DNA from: Siphonodentalium dalli
Lineage: Eukaryota; Mollusca; Scaphopoda; Gadilida; Siphonodentaliidae
Direction of reading: 5' to 3'
Assembly: GCA_032622095.1 (NCBI GenBank)
Contig: CP136067.1
Span: forward strand, 95,160,707 to 95,224,706
DNA length: 64,000 bases
The notes under the pieces are model-generated. The model saw only the letters and a program-made list of their open reading frames with translations. It did no database searches and had not been told where the DNA came from. The position numbers and the translations under genes are program-made. Below are positions 44,091-55,560 of this stretch, piece after piece; position 1 is the first letter of the stretch, and each line of letters starts with the position of its first letter.

Positions 44091-45024
44091 TTAAAGGTGC
44101 TCATTCAGATTCGATGGTCCCCATATAATTAGATTCCAACAACAACATTTTTTTTAGAAATGCTGCTTCAGTTATCAGAATCGATTAATTGCCCAAAAAT
44201 AATTCTAACCACTGTCAACTACATGTATAGTATAAAATTGCCTAATACGTTATATTTATCAACATGCTGTTCGACGAAGTTTGGCCTTATTATCAACACA
44301 AAGCCTCTTCATTTTAGAGTTATCCATCTTCATCCGCAATTTGGTCTGAGACCGTCGGCTCGTCAAATTTTTCTGGGCCACTATTAAGTATCGATGGTGA
44401 TAAATATTAAAATTTCAAAAATCGATAACTAATAACTCTGAGCTTTGATACTTGTAGGTGGGTCCCTCGACTTGATTAAAATGTTTTTTTTACCCCCCCC
44501 CCGATTCCATATACATGTAAATAGTAAATGAGGGGCACTTAATCGGATTATGCATCTTTAAACTGAATTTAAAGATGCATAATCCGATTAAGGGCCCCCT
44601 GAATTAACGCTCGCACATTACTATTTATTTGGACTTGGGGTAAAAGATATTTGGTACGAGTCGAGGAACCCACATATCAAAGCTCAGAGTTATTAGATAT
44701 CAATTTTTGAAATATACTATTTTTCACGATCAAGAATTAATAGTGGCCCACGGTCTCGGACCAAATTTCAGATGAAGATGGATAACTCTAAAATCAAGAG
44801 GCTTTCTGTTGATAATAAGGCAAAATTTTGTAGAACAATATGTTGATAAATAACATATGTCAGGCAATTGTATACTTTAGTTGACAGTGGTTAGCATTAT
44901 TTTAGGGCAATTAATCAATTCTGATACCGTAACTGAAGCAGCCTTTCTAAATACAAATGTATGATGTTGTTGTTGTTGGAATCTGATTATATGGGGATCA
45001 TCGAACCGGATTGAGTACCTTTAA
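44091..45024. mobile_element. MITE family C, complete palindromic copy
   Basis: TTAAAGGTGCTCATTCAGAT at the left is answered by GATTGAGTACCTTTAA at the right. The arms of about 465 bp mirror each other and meet at CTTTAAACTGAATTTAAAG near 44,560. TTAA at both ends fits a target duplication. Half copies are at 9.17, 25.54 and 55.19 kb. No transposase. Confidence 0.88.
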
Positions 45025-45707
45025 AATGAACTGTATCCAGTATAAACATTTTAGACCTGATAATTAATTAGAGCATGCAGTCCCTGTTGACATGCGGTAT
45101 CCGCTGGTAATCTTACCACAGTAATATGTGTTAACTGTGATAACCAAGTTAATTGTTTTTACCACAAAAACTCTGAATTCTATCTAGACATATTGAAACA
45201 ATAAAAAACATTTCTGGTGTGGTTACAATGTCAACTTTAAAACAAAATTAATATAAACATCGCATGAAAAATACAGCCTAACTGCAAATGTGAGGTGGAC
45301 CACATTATGCGGCGGTATAACTGACTGCGGTTGATCGCATGAACACGCTTGAATACTGCATTAATACCCGGTGGTCAACCTTTATAGGGCGAGTTGATTA
45401 ATTAAAGCATAGCTGTAATTTTACATGTATGTTCTATGGACTTTGTTGGGAAAGAGAATATAGCTGTGCGACAATGGATGATATTTCCCCACCTCAGCAG
45501 GTGTCGATTACAGAAAAATATACCAAACATACTGGTAGTCTGTTAATCCTGATGAGCTAAGTTAGAAATTTTTCAATCGAAACCTCATAAAAAAAAAATA
45601 TAAATTCAGTTCTCAATTTTCGAACACTTCTAGGAAATTGTTCAAAAATATTGTTAAAAGATGCCCATTCGATTTGACACTGTAAATATACCCCTGTTCA
45701 AGTGTTC
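45025..45707. other. No gene recognised
   Basis: AT-rich sequence without repeat partner or exon-like frame. Confidence 0.45.
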
Positions 45708-45822
45708 CTGCTAATGTGCTATGATGCGGTTGGGTCCTGCTTAATTGCTATGAATTGCACTACCCGCATCATAGCAATTCAGCAGGACCACCAGCATCAT
45801 AGCATATTAGCAGGACCACTTG
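45708..45822. repeat. Hairpin with repeated GCATCATAGC words
   Basis: GTGCTATGATGCGGTTGGGT and CCTGCTTAATTGCTATGA pair with TCATAGCAATTCAGCAGGAC and ACCAGCATCATAGCAT. The stem is about 48 bp with few mismatches. Confidence 0.8.
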
Positions 45823-46239
45823 GCCAGTGGTAAAATAGTTTGTTTTCCATACGGATATGTGTTTTCAAATAATCATGTAATGATATCTAACATACATGTA
45901 TATGATCCCATTTATAGGTTTTATTCATCACGGTCAGATAAACTTTGTATACAGACAGTTTTACCAAACTTAGAATTTTTATTAGGTGCTTTCATTGTAG
46001 CTGTAATTACTAGTATTAAAAGTGTGCTCAATAAAGTTTGTTTTATCATTTATGCTCATTTGGAATTTGGATGCTATTTAATTCTGTTTATCTATATAAT
46101 TGGCTACACTGCTAAATTTTGACTCATTTCAGTCATTTGATGTCAGTACATGTAGTTGTCCATCGAAATGGCGAACACAACCAAAGACAAATTACAAGAG
46201 GAAAGACAACAAATAAATTTGATGTGCACTAAAACAGAT
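45823..46239. other. No gene recognised
   Basis: A 100-codon plus-strand frame (45,820-46,122) is hydrophobic but resembles nothing I know, and it begins at the foot of a hairpin. I regard it as chance. Confidence 0.35.
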
Positions 46240-46406
46240 ACAGTAGTGCCCTAAGAAATCGACCCCTTAACCACAGCATAATTATGTGTAACTTTTCAGG
46301 ATTTAAAGTCGGATATATGGCTTGTTGCCATTCATCGGAAAGCTCTCCCCGAGTTACCCGTAATTCTGCTGTGGTTAAGGAGTCGATTAATTAGAGCATT
46401 ACTGTA
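46240..46406. mobile_element. MITE family A copy (A3) with partly deleted right arm
   Basis: Left arm AATCGACCCCTTAACCACAG through GCCATTCATCGGAAAGCTCT; the right arm keeps only GAGTTACCCGTAATTCTGCT onward and ends AGAGCATTACTGTA. Confidence 0.85.
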
Positions 46407-47371
46407 GTTACAAATGTATGTCTAGCCTCTTGTGAAGTGTTGTGTCACTAATAAGATCTTTAATTCACATACATGTACTATATACCCGTTCAAGCGTTTA
46501 CAAGTGTCAGGCATCGAGAAACTGACCAAAAGTTTTGGTAGTATATAATATAGGCTAGCACTGCACCTGGGCTACATGTACATGTACTGTAAGTGATTAT
46601 AATGTACTATTTTTATATTCTGCCGTGAAAGTGTTGCTGAATGAAATTTAAGTTTACCCCGATATTCTAAGTCCGCTCGACTAAGATGGGGTTTTTCTCA
46701 AAAACTGATATCTGAATATAAATGTACGTCTTCCACTGGTTGGTATTCCCTCTAAATTGACTAATTTTAACTGATTAGATTAGCCCTGGTATGGAAAACT
46801 CTAACTGTTATAGCCCGATGAGCGGTTTACTGATGCCCGCCGGGGTTTACTGCCAACAGCGGTGATGATATGATGACCAGCGTTGTGCATGGCATATGTT
46901 GATCCAGGTAAGAATGCTACCATACATTCCACACATTCATTAAATATCTTATTAATAGTAACCCAAACTACAAAAGAGACTAGTATAACTAAGATTGGGC
47001 TCGATTAATGATGTGACACTTTCAGTACTTCATTTACTAGTAGCCTGGTACTGGTGGGCCTGGCTACAGATACTTGTTTGGCGTGTTTGAGGCCTGTGGC
47101 ACAAGGGCAGCAGAATCAATTAAAATTTCTCTTATTGTAGTGTAGTACATGTACATGAATATATAATTCTAACTAATGCGCCAAAAATCAGGTTTATAAA
47201 TTTATCCATTCTTGAGCAAGAGCAACTCGTAAAACTTGTACGGTATAACATTCCAAACTGCGTATTTCTGCTATCGAACCATATGATAATAATGTTGAAC
47301 CGGACATCGAAATCTGAACCGCATTTATGGATTGCAGCACGTGATGTTGAATAAACAGTTATAGAGGATAC
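46407..47371. other. No gene recognised
   Basis: Several ACATGTACATGT words; no exon-like frame. Confidence 0.45.
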
Positions 47372-47598
47372 ATCGTAATGCTCTAATTAATCGACTCCTT
47401 AACTACAGCAGAATTATGGGTAACTTTTCAGATTTAGTCGGAAATATGGGTTGATGCCATTCATCCGAAAGCTCACGGTGAGAGCTTTCCGATGAATTGC
47501 AAATTGGCAACAAGCCATATTTTGGACTAAATCCTGAAAAGTTACCCATAATTCTGCTGTAGTTAAGGAGTCGATTAATTAGCCCTAGAATTACTGTA
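47372..47598. mobile_element. MITE family A, complete copy (A4)
   Basis: Both arms are present (TCGACTCCTTAACTACAGCA and its complement), meeting at GAAAGCTCACGGTGAGAGCT. The element ends with TTACTGTA. Confidence 0.88.
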
Positions 47599-48701
47599 AC
47601 ATGGTTTATAATATACAAATGTATACTGTATGGGAAACATCAGAGGTTTACAAAGTAATAAAAACAGTTGATTTGTTCTTTATTCTTGTGGTTATATACA
47701 CATATTCTAAAAATAAATGTCCTTTACAACGTGGATCAATGAAATGCGGTTGTTGCGTTTAAAATGCATTGAGGGTGCATTGTGTCACGCCACTTTGTAA
47801 ATGCCTTAACGACAGCATTTAAATTAAATGCACTGCATTGGGAATAATCGTAGTCGCATTGAAATTACCGATCAATGCGCCGAAAAAGTATACTTGTATG
47901 AACACCCAAATAACGATACGATAGTGTATAGTGTATTTTGCAATTTTAGTTTTAATTTTGTTTAATTTAAATTCACATCTGAATAATTCTGTGTTATTTT
48001 CCCACTCCTGGTGTACATGTATGTTCGGAATCGGACATTCATGATGTAGTTTTCCATTCAAAATGGAATAAACATAAATAAACGCTGTTGACATTAATTG
48101 TTTTATAATCAGAATCTGAGAATCATGATTCTCATTTTGATTCTAGTAAAAAGTCTTGATTCCCTGTAGAAAGTGAAACACTAACATTTTGATTATTGCA
48201 AAAAATCTGATGGATTTTAAGGCCTGCATCAACACATTTGTTTGTGAATAAATCAAGGTAAATGTGTTAAAATATGAACGCATTTACAAATGCGTTGCTC
48301 CAAAATCGCAAAGTAGATTCGAACATGTGGTCGCTTTTCTAAGAAATTTGTGAGTGCTCTGTACAAGTACATACATGTACATGTAAGTTACTTGACCAAC
48401 TACATGAGGAGTCGAGGGACACAATCAATGAGGACGTTTGTACTAAAAAATATTTTTTTACGCAAGGAACGAACACAAGGCCAATTTCTTAATTTATATT
48501 ATGAGCCAACAAGACAGATCGTAAATCGCTGTTATATGACAATATATGTGGCCATCATAATGGTCGACAGGCATGACGCCAACAAAAACCAATCTGTCAG
48601 GCCAATATAAAGAAGTCGCGACTTATTGCTGGTGGAACCTATTAAAGGCATCGTTCCATTTCGTTAATAACAACTTACATGTAACATTCACCTCCACCTC
48701 T
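47599..48701. other. No gene recognised
   Basis: A small palindrome-like tract (GAATCTGAGAATCATGATTC near 48,113) is noted. No coding evidence. Confidence 0.45.
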
Positions 48702-49220
48702 TTACTCTTGGGCTCCAAATAAACATGCATGCACCAGCTGCATGCACATTTATTATTTTTCTTGGGAAATCCCCCCCCTGCACAGTGCTTATTTGGGTCT
48801 GCACGTTTATTAATATTTTGAAGCTATGAAAATTTAAATCAGCACAAATTCAAGATTTCTATATGATTCGGATGTAAAAATGATGGGCTTTACTTTTGCA
48901 TGTACTCTTGAGTGCCTATAAAAGTACAGGGTGGAATAATAGTACAGGTTGGAAAATGTCGCATAACTGAATAATAGTACAGGGCGGAATAAACGTACAG
49001 ACTGGAAATATTAGTACCATACATCCCAACAAAACACACCATCTGACTGGTTTACTGATGCCATGTGACAGAAATAGTTTCGATGGATAGCCAGGTATGT
49101 GAATCTACATGTACAGTGTGCTGATCACTGTCAACAATCAGAGTTCATTTATCTATGTTTACATACACCTGATATCTCTTCCGATTTCCCCATAGCGTTA
49201 CGGTAGACACACCCCTTATT

Positions 49221-49293
49221 CAATGCGTTCATAAACCTATGAACGTAACGTGACGTCACTTCCAGTGTCGTTCATAGGTTTATGAACACATTG
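49221..49293. repeat. 25-bp inverted repeat with a CRE site in the loop
   Basis: CGTTCATAAACCTATGAACG-like arms (49,221-49,245 and 49,269-49,293) are near-perfect complements. The loop holds TGACGTCA at 49,251-49,258. Confidence 0.8.
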
Positions 49294-49830
49294 GTCCCGG
49301 AAATCACCGGGGATTGTCGGAAATTACCGACTGCTTGAGTATCTAGTAGGTCCGGATTTGGCAAGAAATTTGCTTCGGTCTACAATCAGTGTTGTTGCTC
49401 GGTGTTACTGAGCGTTGATGTTAAAAAAAAACGCGCTACTCAATAGAGTTTTATCATTTTCCTTGCCGCTACAAATATTCCCCCGAACCTCACAAATATA
49501 TCATTATGGTAGAACGGCGTGTTGTTGATTTCTTATCCGCAGCCGAAACTTAATTGTTAGTTTCAGATATTAATCATTCTTGAAATCAACACGTCTACAT
49601 TAGTTACTAGCTAAACAAGACATTTTGTCATATGTGTATACTTTACTGTGAAATTGCGTTTCTTCCGTTCTCCATGAACGGATTCTCAAAATGTTTGGTT
49701 TTCCAAAAAACAAGGATTCGAACTGTCTGAACTGAACTCCACGCGTTCGTTTAAATAGATGAATAAATAGTGGGAAAGACATACAATCCTAGTTCATAAT
49801 GAATTTAAGTATATAAATATAAATAATAAA

Positions 49831-49965
49831 CGGCTGATTCAACGTGGTCATGGGTTTTGACCGCGTTAAAAAAATCAGCAAACTCCGCATGAACCCCTTC
49901 GGGGTTCATGCAGTTTGCTGATTGTTTCTCGCGGTCAAAACCCCATGACCGCATTGAAACCGCCG
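49831..49965. repeat. Long two-part hairpin with a TTCG tetraloop
   Basis: The inner stem pairs ATCAGCAAACT and GCATGAACCCC with their complements around TTCG (49,898-49,901). The outer stem pairs GGTCATGGGTTTTGACCGCG with its complement (49,930-49,953). UUCG is an exceptionally stable RNA tetraloop. Confidence 0.85.
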
Positions 49966-50557
49966 TTCAGTTCTTATATGAATAACACAATTTAAGATTG
50001 GTGAATTATTTCTTTTGGTTAATTTACAGGACCAAATAACGATCGTACAGGTGGGAATTTTACCTCGATTTTAATAATCGTACATTAGGCACTCAAGAGT
50101 ACATATTCAAGTATGTGGCAAACCAAAAAAACACCACATGATACATACATGTACCTGTACTACATGTTGACTCATATACTTGAACCGGCTATAAAAATTA
50201 TTTGGTTAACCACATGCAGTTGATGTTTTGCTCAGAGTTCCTTCCCCCTGCACTATTATTTGGGTCTGTACTTTTATTAACTTTCAATGGAATTTCACCC
50301 CCTGCACTATTATTTGGGCCTGCACTTTTATTTGGAGCCTGAGAGTAAGTTGCATTGACATTTATTTTCACGAATTACCATGCTAAGGAACATTGCAACT
50401 GGTTTGAAGTAACATGATCGCGTTGCGTCAACACTGGAACTGCATTGATGGTAATTTTCAACATGGTCTCACCGAGGTTCTATCAGATATAAATACTATA
50501 GTATAGTTGAGGGAGACAATTATTTTGAGAATATGTGAACCTGTGTTAACATGAGCA

Positions 50558-50956
50558 TAAGGCGACACCAATTTTTAAGTCTGGTTTACGAACACCTCCT
50601 ACAACTTTTTTTCCATTTCATGAATTTTTTTTTAAAATTTTTTTGTCCCAAAATATTTTACACGCATACTGATTTTCATGTGCTGTCGCATCCGGTTCTG
50701 CTTATAATCATTTACAGATCCATATTTTCATGTATTTCATGACAAGATATATCTTGTTTGGTTTGAACAGAATTTCATTCAAAAACATTTTTTCACAATT
50801 TTTGTAAAATTTATGTAAAATTCCACGATTTACTCAGTGATTTACTTGATATAAATTGGGGGGACAATATTTTTATTTTTATTTTTTTCCCTCCTGCATC
50901 TACTTTTTTTCTCCCCACATTATCGTAAACCAGACTTAAAAATTGGTGTCGCTTAA
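50558..50956. mobile_element. MITE family E, complete copy
   Basis: TIRs of about 34 bp: TAAGGCGACACCAATTTTTA with AGTCTGGTTTACGA, and the complement ending TTGGTGTCGCTTAA. The element is about 400 bp, T-rich, with no transposase. Confidence 0.85.
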
Positions 50957-51195
50957 ATATCATCTGATGGAGTCAAAATCATTGAACCGTCACTTATGCA
51001 TGCACATGTAGTCTTGATGTTGAGTCTGGCTTTCATCATTTTCATTAGTTTTACTGTTATCCACCACAGGTTGAGGTGTTATGGAACAACTGTATGGCAT
51101 CGTATACTGTTATCTTCCGAGTAAATATGGAGTCTCTAATTCTTTTATCAGTCACGCATCTACTCATCAAATAGTATAATCCTTATATATTTGCA
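50957..51195. other. Spacer before the 45-bp minisatellite
   Basis: No feature recognised. Confidence 0.5.
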
Positions 51196-52975
51196 ACTAC
51201 CTGTCAATTAATGCTTTAATATAAAAAGTGTTAATAAGGTAACTAACTACACGCCAATGATACTTAGTATAGCAAGGGTTAGTAAGGTAACTACACGACA
51301 ATGATACTTTAGTATATAGAGGGTTAATTAGGCAACTACCCGTCAACGATGCTTTAATATAGAAAGGGTTAACATGGTAACTACACGTCAATGATATTTT
51401 AATAAAGAAAGGGCTAATAAGGTAACTACATGTCAATGCTGCTTTAATACAGAAATGGTTAATAAGGTAAATTCACGTCAATGATGCTTTAATATAGAAA
51501 GGGTTAATAATGTAACTACTCACCAATGATACTTAATATAGAACGGGTTAATAAGATAACTACCCGGCAATAATGATGCTTTAATATAGAAAGGGTTATA
51601 ATAAGGTAACTACACGTCAATGATGCTTTAATACATAAATGGTTAATAAGGTAACTACCCGTCAATGGCGCTTTAATATAGAAAGGGTTAATAATGCAAC
51701 TACTCACCAATAATATTTAGTATAGAAAGGGTTAATAAGGGAACTACCTGTCAATTAATGCTTTAATATAGAAAGGGTTAATAAGGTAACTACACGCCAA
51801 CGGTACTTAGTATATAAAAGGTTAATAAGGTAACTATATACGACGATGATACTTTGGTATATACAGAGTTAATAAGGCAACAAGCCGTCAATGATGCTAT
51901 AATATAGAAAGGGTTAACATTGTAACTACTCACCAATGATACTTAGCATAGAAAGGGTTAATAAGGTAACTACCTGTCAATTAATGCTTTAATATAGAAA
52001 GGGTTAATAAGGTAACTACATGTCAATGCTACTTAGTATAGAAAGGGTTAATAATGTAACTACACGACAATGGTACTTTAGTATATACAGGGTTAACAAG
52101 GCATGCAACTACCCGTCAATGGTGCTTTAATATGGAAAGAGTTAACATGGTAACTAGACGTCAATGATATTTTAATATAGAAAGGGTTAATAGGGTAACT
52201 ACACATCAATGATGCTTTAATACAGAAAGGGTTAATAGGATAACTTCACGTCAATGATGCTTTAATATAGAAAGGGTTAATATGGTAACTACTCACCAAT
52301 GATACTGTGTATAGAACGGGTTAATAATGTAATTACCCGGCAATAATGCTTTAATATAGAATGGTTAATAAGGTAACTACACGTCAATGATGCTTTAATA
52401 CAAAAATGGTTAATAAGGTAACTACCAGTCAATGGCGCTTTAATATAGAAAGGGTTAATAATGCAACTACTCACCAATAATATTTAGTATAGAAAGGGTT
52501 AATAAGGGAACTACCTGTCAATTAATGCTTTAATATAGAAAGGGTTAATAAGGTAACTACACGCCAACGGTACTTAGTATATAAAAGGTTAATAAGGTAA
52601 CTATATACGACGATGATACTTTGGTATATACAGAGTTAATAAGGCAACTAGCCGTCAATGATGCTATGATATAGAAAGGGTTAACATTGTAACTACACAT
52701 CAATGATATTTTAATATAGAAAGGGTTAATACGGTAACTACACGTCAATGATGCTTTAATAAAGAAAGGGTTAATAAGGTAACTTCACATCAATGGTGCT
52801 TTAATATAGAAAGGGTTAATAATGTAACTACTCACCAATGTTACTTAGTATAGAAAGGGTTAATAAGGTAACTACCTGTCAATTAATGATTTATTATAGA
52901 ATGGTTAATAAGGTAACTACATGCCAATTATGCTGTAATATAGAAAGGGTTAATAAGGTGACTTCAATGTAGATT
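51196..52975 (-). repeat. 45-bp minisatellite, about 40 units, with higher-order repeat
   Basis: The unit reads GAAAGGGTTAATAAGGTAAC then TACACGTCAATGATGCTTTA and ATATA. Because 45 is divisible by three, the minus strand keeps periodic open frames (a 15-residue unit with NPFYIKASLTCSYLI). These are broken after a few units and are not credible genes. A block of about 17 units is repeated at an offset of 767 bp (for example 51,694 and 52,461), including the rare variants. Confidence 0.9.
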
Positions 52976-52984
52976 ATACAGTTT

Positions 52985-53320
52985 AACAAAATACCACAGG
53001 TGTATATATATCCGGGTGAACACTGTAGTAAATACCTGCTCGAAACCCTGGTGTAAATACCTGGGTGTAAATACTCCGGATAATCTGGGTCTAAATACCC
53101 GGGTGTAACAGCGTCTTTCTAAATTATATCCGTAAAAACCCGGGTAAACTGGGGTTTATACCTAACATATATAGAAAACACCAGGGTAAATCTATATAAA
53201 TCCCTGATTTACCTGGGTGTAACCTGGGTGTGACCTGGGTGGAACCAGGGTAAAACCTATATGTACCGGGGTATACCTAAGTAAACACCAAGATTTACCA
53301 TGGTAAATTTTTATATGGGC
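52985..53320 (+). repeat. CCTGGGTGTAAATA array, relative of the array at 35.6 kb
   Basis: Short units such as ACCTGGGTGTAAATACTCCG, ACCCGGGTAAACTGGGGTTT and ACCTGGGTGTGACCTGGGTG are present. Its right edge TTTTTATATGGGCTGCGCTG matches the edge of the other array on the opposite strand. Confidence 0.75.
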
Positions 53321-53324
53321 TGCG

Positions 53325-53520
53325 CTGGTGCAGAATTAAAATCATGTGCCAGCGCACTGTCTTATATATGCAAGTCTCCTGCAGGGAGCCTCGCATATAG
53401 AATATAATGCACTGGCTGAAAAGGTCAAGGTAAATATTGTTAGGCCAATGTATTCTCTTATATACGCGAGGCTCCATATGCGAGTCTCGGATATATAAAC
53501 TTGAAATTTCACTGAGGAAG
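53325..53520. repeat. Two hairpins of the TTATATATGCGAG type
   Basis: CAGCGCACTGTCTTATATAT ... CTCGCATATAGAATATAATG (53,349-53,416) and GTATTCTCTTATATACGCGA ... GAGTCTCGGATATATAA (about 53,443-53,502). They are the same family as the MITE-B hairpins. Confidence 0.7.
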
Positions 53521-53559
53521 CTCCAGTCATGAAAGGACCCATACATGTTTACTGTTTAA

Positions 53560-53735
53560 TTAAAAAATTGGGTACGATTGCCCTCCGGGAGTGGCCAAAG
53601 TGATAAAATTGCCCTCCAAGTTGTGGCAACATTTTGCCCCCAATGAGTGGCCACATTGCCCCCAATTATTGGCAACATTGTCCTCTAAATTTGTAAAAAT
53701 TGCCCCCAACAATTGGCAATTATCTACCGCTTTTT
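53560..53735 (+). repeat. Short tandem repeat with ATTGCCCCCAA units
   Basis: About six units of 22-35 bp with phrases such as ATTGCCCTCCGGGAGTGGCC, CATTGCCCCCAATTATTGGC and AATTGCCCCCAACAATTGGC. The units contain small palindromes around CCAAT..ATTGG. Confidence 0.7.
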
Positions 53736-53984
53736 AGGGGTAAGTTTGTTGCCTCCATCAGGAGGGGCAGTCTGTCCCATAATGGTGAAAGCGTAATTGC
53801 AACCCCGTGAAGGGGCAGATCTGCCACACTGTCATTTCGTGTGTATACGCCAGCACCAGTAATCGTATGGTCACAGCTATAATTTCAGAGGAAGTGCATT
53901 GTGCTGTTTCAATATAATGGTAGGTCAGCTCTGTGTCAATATTAGAACTCATGTTCAGAAAGATATACGATGTCCAACTCTCGG

Positions 53985-54230
53985 TGAAGGGGCTTCATTT
54001 TTAAGTATGTGATTGGTTCGTGGATAAGATTATCGTACTCTGGGCTAGACGATGTTGGCGCGGATTTTAATCCCGATAAGGGGGGAAATCCGCACCGATT
54101 TCCAAGCTTGATCTGAGTTGAGGGACATTTCAATGTTCCATTCAGATCGATACATGACCGTTTCAATAATAAATGAGAATTTGTTCACACTCACTTGATC
54201 AAATAGCATATTTGAAGCAATTACCACTCA
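53985..54230 (-). repeat. Dispersed repeat R3, copy 3
   Basis: The inverted partner of 13,395-13,660, sharing GTGAGTGTGAACAAATTCTC and CGTCTAGCCCAGAGTACGAT on the minus strand. Confidence 0.65.
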
Positions 54231-54631
54231 TAGTGAATTCGTGTCTCCATAACTCTGATTTATATTACTTCGCTTTTAGTTTAATAATCTGACAAACGTG
54301 TTCAACTCGGAACATAACAAACTCTACCACAGTCAACACATACAGCAGTATCATCTATAAACAATCACCTGTGTAAGTTGAATATCTGATGGCTCATTCT
54401 CTGTCCGTTGGCATAATTTGATGGAAATGGCCTACAAACAATGTCATCGATTTTGTTGCCCCTCCCCTTGTTCTGCCCCTGACGGCGACAGCGTCATATA
54501 CTTTATAATTGTTTTAACCTGCAAAATTAGCTTTCTCGTGAACAGTTACCCATGTTCCACCACGTTGCAACCCTCCAAACGATCCCCGCTAAATATATAT
54601 AATTCTATAATGTATACAGACAGAGATATAT
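54231..54631. other. No gene recognised
   Basis: AT-rich, with no repeat partner. Confidence 0.45.
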
Positions 54632-55051
54632 AAAGTAATGCCCTAAATAATCGACTCCTTTACCACAGCAGAATAAAGGGTAATATTTCAGGATTTAGTC
54701 GGAAATATGGCTTGTAATTTGATTATTTGTTTGGACTAGCCAATTTCAAGCTACCAAGAATGAGCATCTATGGTAGGTGTATGAAACTCATACAATTTGC
54801 GTACCAGTATATAGTTGCTGTATATACTAGTAACTTTAAGACTGAAACGCTCTACCGTTAAGCCTATTCATTCCATTACAAGTTTACTCCTGTAATTTAA
54901 ATTTCAATAATTATCATTCTTGAATAATTATCATTCTTCTCACTGAGAGCTTTCCTATGAATGGCAACAAGCCATATTTCCGACTAAATCCTGAAAAATT
55001 ACCCATCATTCTGCTGTGGTAAAGGAGTCGATTGTTTAGGGCATTACTGTA
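54632..55051. mobile_element. MITE family A copy (A5) split by a 227-bp insertion
   Basis: The left arm (54,632-54,716) stops at ATATGGCTTGT. The right arm resumes at 54,944 with GAGAGCTTTCCTATGAATGG and ends GGGCATTACTGTA at 55,051. The inserted 54,717-54,943 has no family I recognise. Confidence 0.82.
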
Positions 55052-55189
55052 TACCTTCGGAAGTTTGCTCCCATGTGTGTGGTTCAAAGGTGCAATCATG
55101 TCAAGAGCATTGCATAATGTATAACGTATAGGAATTACCCATCGTAATGGCTCCATTCTTCCCAGTTGATCATATATATAATGGCGTGA

Positions 55190-55560
55190 CCCGAATAACA
55201 CATGGACTTAGTGATCATATATCGATGTTTGAAGTTTGTTATTTCTCGAGATGTGTAATAATATGTGGCCCAGAAACACGTGGTCAAATGGAAGGTCTCG
55301 GACAAAATTGCGGACGAAGATGGACAAATCTAAAATCAAATGGTAAAACCGCAAAATTTCATGATACTTTAGTGATAATACGGCCATAAAATGTTGTTAA
55401 ATAACACGTTTCGGGAAATTTGATACCATATGTGATTGTGGTTAGCATAATCCTGTTGCAGTTAATCGATTCTGATAACTAAAGCGTATTTTGTTAAAGA
55501 AATGTTGTTCTTGTTGTATCTTGATGATATGGGGACCCTCTGATCGGATTGAGTACCTTT
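55190..55560 (-). mobile_element. MITE family C, diverged half copy
   Basis: AAGATGGACAAATCTAAAAT, CAGTTAATCGATTCTGATAA and GATATGGGGACCCTCTGATC follow the order of one arm of 44,091-45,024 and end in GATTGAGTACCTTT. Confidence 0.75.

Larger units (their letters stand above)
48702..50348. mobile_element. 1.65-kb double-TIR element with strong internal hairpins
   Basis: The outer ends TTACTCTTGGGCTCCAAATA and TTTGGAGCCTGAGAGTAA are inverted partners. A second, perfect 18-bp pair TGTACTCTTGAGTGCCTA / TAGGCACTCAAGAGTACA lies inside at 48,901 and 50,086-50,103. Between the two pairs are repeated words like AATAATAGTGCAGGG and AATAAAAGTACAG, resembling subterminal transposase-binding sites. Two very stable hairpins lie inside the element. 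No transposase frame was found. Confidence 0.75.

Noticed and set aside
45820-46122. 100-codon hydrophobic frame as a membrane protein
   Set aside because: AT-rich DNA easily encodes Ile/Phe/Tyr-rich text. The start lies in the foot of a hairpin and nothing supports transcription.
51197-52748. Minus-strand frames with a 15-residue repeat
   Set aside because: The 45-bp minisatellite unit is a multiple of three, so periodic frames arise automatically. They end after a few units and have no flanking gene structure.
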